From Neisseriaceae bacterium HSC-16F19 (GTDB lineage: Bacteria; Pseudomonadota; Gammaproteobacteria; Burkholderiales; Neisseriaceae): a stretch of DNA of 43,311 nucleotides. The stretch is from contig NZ_JALJZY010000019.1 of the NCBI RefSeq assembly GCF_024171525.1, positions 1-43,311 of the forward strand, read 5' to 3'. A program made the translations under genes and the position numbers. The notes under the pieces were generated by a model. It was given only the letters and a program-made list of their open reading frames with translations, was not told where the DNA came from and ran no database searches. This document shows, one piece after another, positions 39,445-43,311 of this stretch. Each line of letters starts with the position of its first letter. The first letter of the stretch is position 1.

Positions 39445-40317
39445 ATGGCGTTTGCCTCTCTCTTTACCCTCTTGGACGACATCGCCGCCATGCTCGACGA
39501 TGTGGCGCTGATGACCAAGATGGCGGCCAAAAAAACCGCCGGTGTGGTCGGCGACGATTTGGCGCTCAATGCCAACCAGGTTACCGGCGTGACGGCCGAA
39601 CGCGAACTGCCGCTGATTTGGTCGGTGGCCAAAGGCTCGCTGGTGAACAAGCTGATTTTGGTGCCGCTGGCGCTCTTGATTTCTTTTTTCGCGCCCAAGC
39701 TGATTACGCCGCTCTTAATGGTCGGCGGCGCCTATCTGTGTTTTGAGGGCGTGGAAAAACTGCTGCACAAATTATTTCACCGCCACGACGACACGCCGCA
39801 CGCCGCCACCGACGAATTGCTGGACGAAAAAGCCAAAATCCGCGGCGCCATCCGCACCGATTTTATTTTGTCCGCCGAAATCATCATCATCGCCCTCGGC
39901 GTGACCGCCGGCATGAGCCTGCTGCCCAAGGCGCTGGTGCTCTCGATTATCGCCCTGGGCATGACCGTGCTGGTTTACGGCCTGGTGGCGGGCATCGTCA
40001 AACTCGACGATTTGGCCTTTTGGCTGATGCGCAAACCTTCGGCGCTGGCCCGTCACAGCGGCCGCGGCCTGATTGCGCTGGTGCCGTGGCTGATGCGCTT
40101 TTTGGCGGTGGCGGGCACCGTGGCCATGTTTCTGGTCGGTGGCGGCATCATCAGCCACGGCCTGCCGGGCTTGGGCGAATTCCTGCACGCGCGCCAATGG
40201 GACAGCGGCCTGCTGTCGCTGCTGGTGGATTTGCTGGTGGGCGTGCTCACCGGCCTGATTGTCTGTGCCGTGGTATTGCCGCTGATGAAGTTGTGGCGTC
40301 AAAGACAGGCTGCCTGA
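39445..40317 (+). CDS. DUF808 (YedI-like) membrane protein
   Basis: This 290-residue inner-membrane protein begins MAFASLFTLLDDIAAMLDDVALMTKMAAKKTAGVVGDDLALNANQ, the conserved DUF808 start. About six hydrophobic helices follow from residue 60 on (KLILVPLALLISF, ALVLSIIALGMTVLVYGLV, LLVGVLTGLIVCAVVLPL). The function is unknown. The open frame continues upstream through two REP pairs, but AAGAAAG before ATG 39445 and the family start favour this site. The last codons CAG GCT GCC TGA are part of an uptake word, and lnt begins 4 bases later. It is wedged between corC and lnt. Confidence 0.9.
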   Translation: MAFASLFTLLDDIAAMLDDVALMTKMAAKKTAGVVGDDLALNANQVTGVTAERELPLIWSVAKGSLVNKLILVPLALLISFFAPKLITPLLMVGGAYLCFEGVEKLLHKLFHRHDDTPHAATDELLDEKAKIRGAIRTDFILSAEIIIIALGVTAGMSLLPKALVLSIIALGMTVLVYGLVAGIVKLDDLAFWLMRKPSALARHSGRGLIALVPWLMRFLAVAGTVAMFLVGGGIISHGLPGLGEFLHARQWDSGLLSLLVDLLVGVLTGLIVCAVVLPLMKLWRQRQAA

Positions 40318-40321
40318 AACC

Positions 40322-41857
40322 ATGATGAATAACCGCCTCGCCCATTTATTGTCGCCGTTTTGGCTGTATTGGCCGCTGCTGCTGGCTTCGGCTCTGGCCA
40401 CACCGCTGGCCTTCGCGCCCTACCGCCTGTATTGGCTGATGCCGCTGCTGTTCGGCATGTTGCTGCTGTTGACCGAAGTGCGGCCGCAGCACCGCGTGCG
40501 CAGCGCCTATGTATGGGGTCTGGCCGCCTACAGCGCCCAGTTTTACTGGATTAATATCGCCCTGCATGAGGTGGCCGGGCTGCCGCAAATCTATGCCGTG
40601 CCGCTCACCCTGCTGCTGCCCGCCTATCTGGCGCTGTTTCCGGCGTTGGCCTTCTGGCTGCTGGAAAAATGCCGCCTGCAAGGCGCATGGCGTTTGGTGT
40701 TGCTGCTACCTGCCTTGTGGACGCTGACCGAATACGCACGCGAATACGCGCTCACCGGTTTTGGCTGGGGCGCGCTCGGTTATTCGCAAATCGCCGCCTC
40801 GCCCTTGGCCGGTTTCGCGCCCGTGGGCGGCCTGCATCTGGTCACCCTCGCCACCGCCTTGTGCGCCGCGCTGCTGGTAACGGTGGTGCTGGCACCGGCG
40901 CGCCGCAGCCGCCTTGCCGCAGCCGCATTGTGCGTGGCCTTGCTTGGCGGCGGTGCCTTGTTGAAACAACAGCGCTTTACCGATCCGGACGGCAGCCGCG
41001 CCACTGTGGCCTTGGCGCAGGGCAATATTCCCCAAACCCTGAAATGGGATCCGGAACAGGTCGCCCCCACCCTACAACGCTATTACGACCAAGTGGCCGC
41101 AAGTCATGCGGATATTGTGATTCTGCCGGAAACCGCGCTGCCGATGATGCGCCAAGACCTGCCCGAAGGCATCATCAACCAGTTTACCGACCAGGCGCAG
41201 CGCAACGGCTCGGCGCTGGCGCTGGGCATCGCCCAATACACCGACGACGGCCAAGGCTACCTGAATGCCGTCATCAGCCTCGACGGCTACAACCCCGAAC
41301 AGCCGAACCATATTCCCTATTACGCCAAAAACCATTTGGTGCCGTTTGGCGAATACATTCCCCTGCCTGCCATCACCGGCTGGCTGTACCGGCAGATGAA
41401 TATGCCGCTGGCCGGTTTCAGTGCCGGCGGTGCGGCGCAAGCCCCGCTCAAACTCGCCAACCAGCGCGTGGCTTTCAATATCTGCTATGAAGACGGTTTT
41501 GGCGACGAGCTGATTGCTTCGGCCAAGCAGGCCAGCCTGCTGGCCAATGTCAGCAATATGGCCTGGTACGGCGATTCCTATGCCATGGACCAGCATCTGC
41601 AACAATCGCAGGCGCGTGCGCTGGAATTGGGCCGCTATATGGTGCGCGCCACCAATACCGGCATGACCGCCATCATCAACCCGCAAGGCTATATCACCGC
41701 GCTCTTGCCCAAAGACAGCGCCCAAGTGCTCACGGGCGAAATCGAAGGCTACCGCGGCGAAACCCCGTATATGCGCATGGGCGGCAGCCTGCCGCTGATG
41801 GGCGCGCTGCTGGTTTGGCTTGCAGGCTGTTTTACATTTTGCCGCCGCCGTCAATAA
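40322..41857 (+). CDS. lnt: Apolipoprotein N-acyltransferase
   Basis: This inner-membrane enzyme adds the third acyl chain to lipoproteins. It has 511 residues, N-terminal hydrophobic helices (about 10-200) and a periplasmic nitrilase domain with the catalytic Glu270 (ILPETALP), Lys336 (YYAKNHLVPFGEY) and Cys388 (NICYEDGFG), spaced as in E. coli Lnt. It could also start at ATG 40325. It serves the several lipoproteins encoded in this window. The next gene starts 14 bases after its stop. Confidence 0.96.
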   Translation: MMNNRLAHLLSPFWLYWPLLLASALATPLAFAPYRLYWLMPLLFGMLLLLTEVRPQHRVRSAYVWGLAAYSAQFYWINIALHEVAGLPQIYAVPLTLLLPAYLALFPALAFWLLEKCRLQGAWRLVLLLPALWTLTEYAREYALTGFGWGALGYSQIAASPLAGFAPVGGLHLVTLATALCAALLVTVVLAPARRSRLAAAALCVALLGGGALLKQQRFTDPDGSRATVALAQGNIPQTLKWDPEQVAPTLQRYYDQVAASHADIVILPETALPMMRQDLPEGIINQFTDQAQRNGSALALGIAQYTDDGQGYLNAVISLDGYNPEQPNHIPYYAKNHLVPFGEYIPLPAITGWLYRQMNMPLAGFSAGGAAQAPLKLANQRVAFNICYEDGFGDELIASAKQASLLANVSNMAWYGDSYAMDQHLQQSQARALELGRYMVRATNTGMTAIINPQGYITALLPKDSAQVLTGEIEGYRGETPYMRMGGSLPLMGALLVWLAGCFTFCRRRQ

Positions 41858-41870
41858 AACATTACCCCAT

Positions 41871-43022
41871 ATGTCCGAAACCCTCCCCACACCCGATGCC
41901 GCCGCACTGGCCCACAGCCAGCGCTTGTGCGCCCATATCCGCGACCACATCAGCGCTGCGGACGGCTGGATACCGTTTTCCGCCTTTATGCAGCAGGCGC
42001 TCTATACCCCCGGCCTCGGCTATTACAGCGGTGGCGCACCCAAATTCGGTGCAGGCGGTGATTTTGTCACCGCGCCCACCCTCACGCCGCTGTTCGGGCA
42101 AACACTGGCGCGGCAAATCCGTGCGCTGCTGCCGCAATGCGGCGGGCGCATTTACGAATTCGGTGCCGGCAACGGCGCTTTGGCGACCACCTTGTTGCAC
42201 GCCTTGAACACAGAGGGTTTGCAGGAATACTGCATCGTCGAAGTCTCCGCCGAACTGGCCGAACGCCAGCGCCAATATATTGCCGCGCACGCGCCTGAAG
42301 CTGCCGCCAAACTGCGCCATCTGCACACGCTGCCGGACACACTGGAGGGCGTGGTCATCGGCAACGAAGTCTTGGACGCCATGCCGGTGGAAGTGATCCG
42401 CTATCAGGGCGGTGCTTATCAACAGATGGGCGTGGCCGTGGTCAAGGGTGTGTTCCAATGGCAGCCGCGCCCCTTGCACGATGAGCGCTTGCAGGCTTTG
42501 GCGGCGGAATATATACCGCCTGTCGAAGGCTATGGCAGCGAAATCCATCCGCAGCAACAGGCGTTTTTGCGCACCCTGGCGCACAGCTTGGTGCGCGGCG
42601 CCGTCATCATGGTGGATTACGGCTTCGATGCCGCCCAGTTTTACCATCCGCAGCGGCAACAGGGCACGCTGATCGGCCATTACCGCCACCATGTGGTGCA
42701 CGATGTGTTTTTCCATCCCGGCCTCACAGACATTACCGCCCATGTGAATTTCACCGATTTGGCGGCCACGGGCGCGGAGGGCGGCTTGGACTTAATCGGC
42801 TACACCACCCAGGCGAATTTCCTGCTCAATCTGGGCATTACCGGGCTGCTGGCGCAATGTGGCGACCCTGCCGACGCCGCCTATATCCGCCAAGCTGCCG
42901 CCTGCCAGCTTCTGCTCTCGCCGCAGGAAATGGGCGAGCTCTTTAAAGTGATGGCTTGGGGGCGGGATGTTGATGTAGACTGGGCTGGTTTTGCTTATGG
43001 CGATATGTGCCACAAACTGTAA
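41871..43022 (+). CDS. MidA/NDUFAF7-family SAM methyltransferase (DUF185)
   Basis: This 383-residue protein starts MSETLPTPDAAALAHSQRLCAHI at 41871. ALYTPGLGYYSGGAPKFGAGGDFVTAP is diagnostic of the family, and EFGAGNGALATTLL is SAM motif I. In mitochondria the relative NDUFAF7 methylates an arginine of complex I; the bacterial role is less clear. It is probably co-transcribed with lnt. The frame extends upstream into lnt but that part is not conserved. Confidence 0.9.
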   Translation: MSETLPTPDAAALAHSQRLCAHIRDHISAADGWIPFSAFMQQALYTPGLGYYSGGAPKFGAGGDFVTAPTLTPLFGQTLARQIRALLPQCGGRIYEFGAGNGALATTLLHALNTEGLQEYCIVEVSAELAERQRQYIAAHAPEAAAKLRHLHTLPDTLEGVVIGNEVLDAMPVEVIRYQGGAYQQMGVAVVKGVFQWQPRPLHDERLQALAAEYIPPVEGYGSEIHPQQQAFLRTLAHSLVRGAVIMVDYGFDAAQFYHPQRQQGTLIGHYRHHVVHDVFFHPGLTDITAHVNFTDLAATGAEGGLDLIGYTTQANFLLNLGITGLLAQCGDPADAAYIRQAAACQLLLSPQEMGELFKVMAWGRDVDVDWAGFAYGDMCHKL

Positions 43023-43029
43023 AAACCGT

Positions 43030-43058
43030 TTGACAGCCCAAGCTGTCTTCGGTATAGT
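43030..43058 (+). promoter_or_regulatory. Promoter of the CAT-anticodon tRNA
   Basis: TTGACA (43030-43035), 17-base spacer, TATAGT (43053-43058), with a predicted start near 43065, 11 bases before the tRNA. Confidence 0.75.
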
Positions 43059-43075
43059 CGCGCTTCTTCACACAC

Positions 43076-43152
43076 GGCGAATTAGCTCAGTCGGTTAGAG
43101 CAGAGGAATCATAATCCTTGTGTCCGGGGTTCGAGTCCCTGATTCGCCACCA
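43076..43152 (+). tRNA. tRNA with anticodon CAT (elongator Met, or Ile2)
   Basis: A 77-base cloverleaf with acceptor GGCGAAT/ATTCGCC, discriminator A and encoded CCA. The anticodon loop ATCATAA gives CAT. A paired G1-C72 rules out the initiator. Elongator Met is the usual call for this gene in relatives, but CAT can also be lysidine-modified Ile2, which sequence alone cannot settle here. Confidence 0.93.
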
Positions 43153-43157
43153 AATAC

Positions 43158-43191
43158 AAAGCTGCCTGAAGTTTTTTCAGGCAGCTTTTTT
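43158..43191 (+). terminator. tRNA terminator built of an uptake-sequence pair
   Basis: AGCTGCCTGAA and its inverse with a T-run, 6 bases after the CCA end. Confidence 0.85.
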
Positions 43192-43213
43192 ATTCCACAG
43201 AGTTTGGCAGGTA

Positions 43214-43248
43214 CACAAAAAGCCGGTTCCAAGAACCGGCTTTTTGTG
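43214..43248. terminator. Second, bidirectional terminator
   Basis: CACAAAAAGCCGGTTC-CAA-GAACCGGCTTTTTGTG is a 16-bp perfect dyad with T-runs on both strands. It probably also ends a minus-strand gene beyond the window. No gene is supported in the last 60 bases. Confidence 0.8.
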
Positions 43249-43311
43249 TGCCAACAGTCGCCTAGCGTGACGGCAGTTGTTGCCGCCAAGTATCAAACCG
43301 CGCCCAATATC

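Noticed and set aside
43095..43289. Minus-strand reading frame across the CAT tRNA
   Set aside because: It ends in SGTRTPDTRIMIPLL, the typical antisense translation of this tRNA, and covers two terminators.

Overview
This is a chromosomal segment of a GC-rich member of the Neisseriaceae (Betaproteobacteria). The main evidence is the 12-base word AGGCTGCCTGAA, scattered on both strands. It matches the DNA uptake sequence (DUS) dialect described for Simonsiella and some relatives, not the ATGCCGTCTGAA form of the pathogenic Neisseria. Two gene blocks look Neisseria-like: def-fmt-rsmB-DUF4390-ntrY-ntrX and ybeY-corC-(DUF808)-lnt. Correia-type repeats and ATTCCC(N8)GGGAAT palindromes agree. No species is claimed.

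Layout. 0-2.7 kb: a miniature repeat element, an amidase and metF (methylenetetrahydrofolate reductase). 2.8-9.5 kb: a minus-strand run for formyl-Met and rRNA modification (def, fmt, rsmB), a secreted DUF4390 protein and the NtrY/NtrX two-component pair, whose NtrX has a decayed AAA+ domain. 9.6-13.8 kb: a LysM protein, a lipoprotein with a Lys/Ala-rich tail, ubiX, and a strong promoter with a candidate aromatic leader peptide and two hairpins ahead of an unknown gene. 13.9-17.5 kb: a metallophosphatase, a Correia-like element, a dihaem cytochrome c5, tRNA-Arg(CCG), a rhodanese and a Pcm-like methyltransferase. 17.5-23.7 kb: thiamine genes (thiG, thiS, thiO, thiC) with a LysE-type exporter, two copies of a long intergenic repeat, and a TPP riboswitch that a miniature element has separated from its expression platform.

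23.7-30.9 kb is an accessory-looking metabolic cluster. A LysR regulator is divergent from a tartrate/D-malate dehydrogenase gene, followed by a NylB-like serine hydrolase and an SDR. Opposing them are a CobW GTPase, a small CxxC protein, a DUF1097 membrane protein and a polysaccharide-deacetylase-family hydrolase. This block carries a variant uptake-like word, AGCCTGCCTGAA, that I did not notice elsewhere. 31.2-36.1 kb holds envelope and secreted proteins (an OmpA-like lipoprotein, small lipoproteins and secreted proteins, one behind a promoter with a 12-A tract), a 2-Cys peroxiredoxin and many repeats. 36.3-43.2 kb returns to core genes: cysS, ybeY, corC, a DUF808 gene, lnt, a MidA-family methyltransferase and a CAT-anticodon tRNA.

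The intergenic spaces are unusually rich in structured repeats. There are about 18 GTAG-headed REP palindromes, mostly in facing pairs whose arms agree within a pair but differ between pairs. There are also two Correia-like elements with the same core but different arms, three copies of a MITE with GAGACCTTTGCAAAAC ends, a TAGGGC-ended MITE family in three sizes, and a 156-bp element with perfect 13-bp inverted ends. Several genes take their stop codon from a DUS or a REP. No transposase, CRISPR array, prophage or rRNA was seen.
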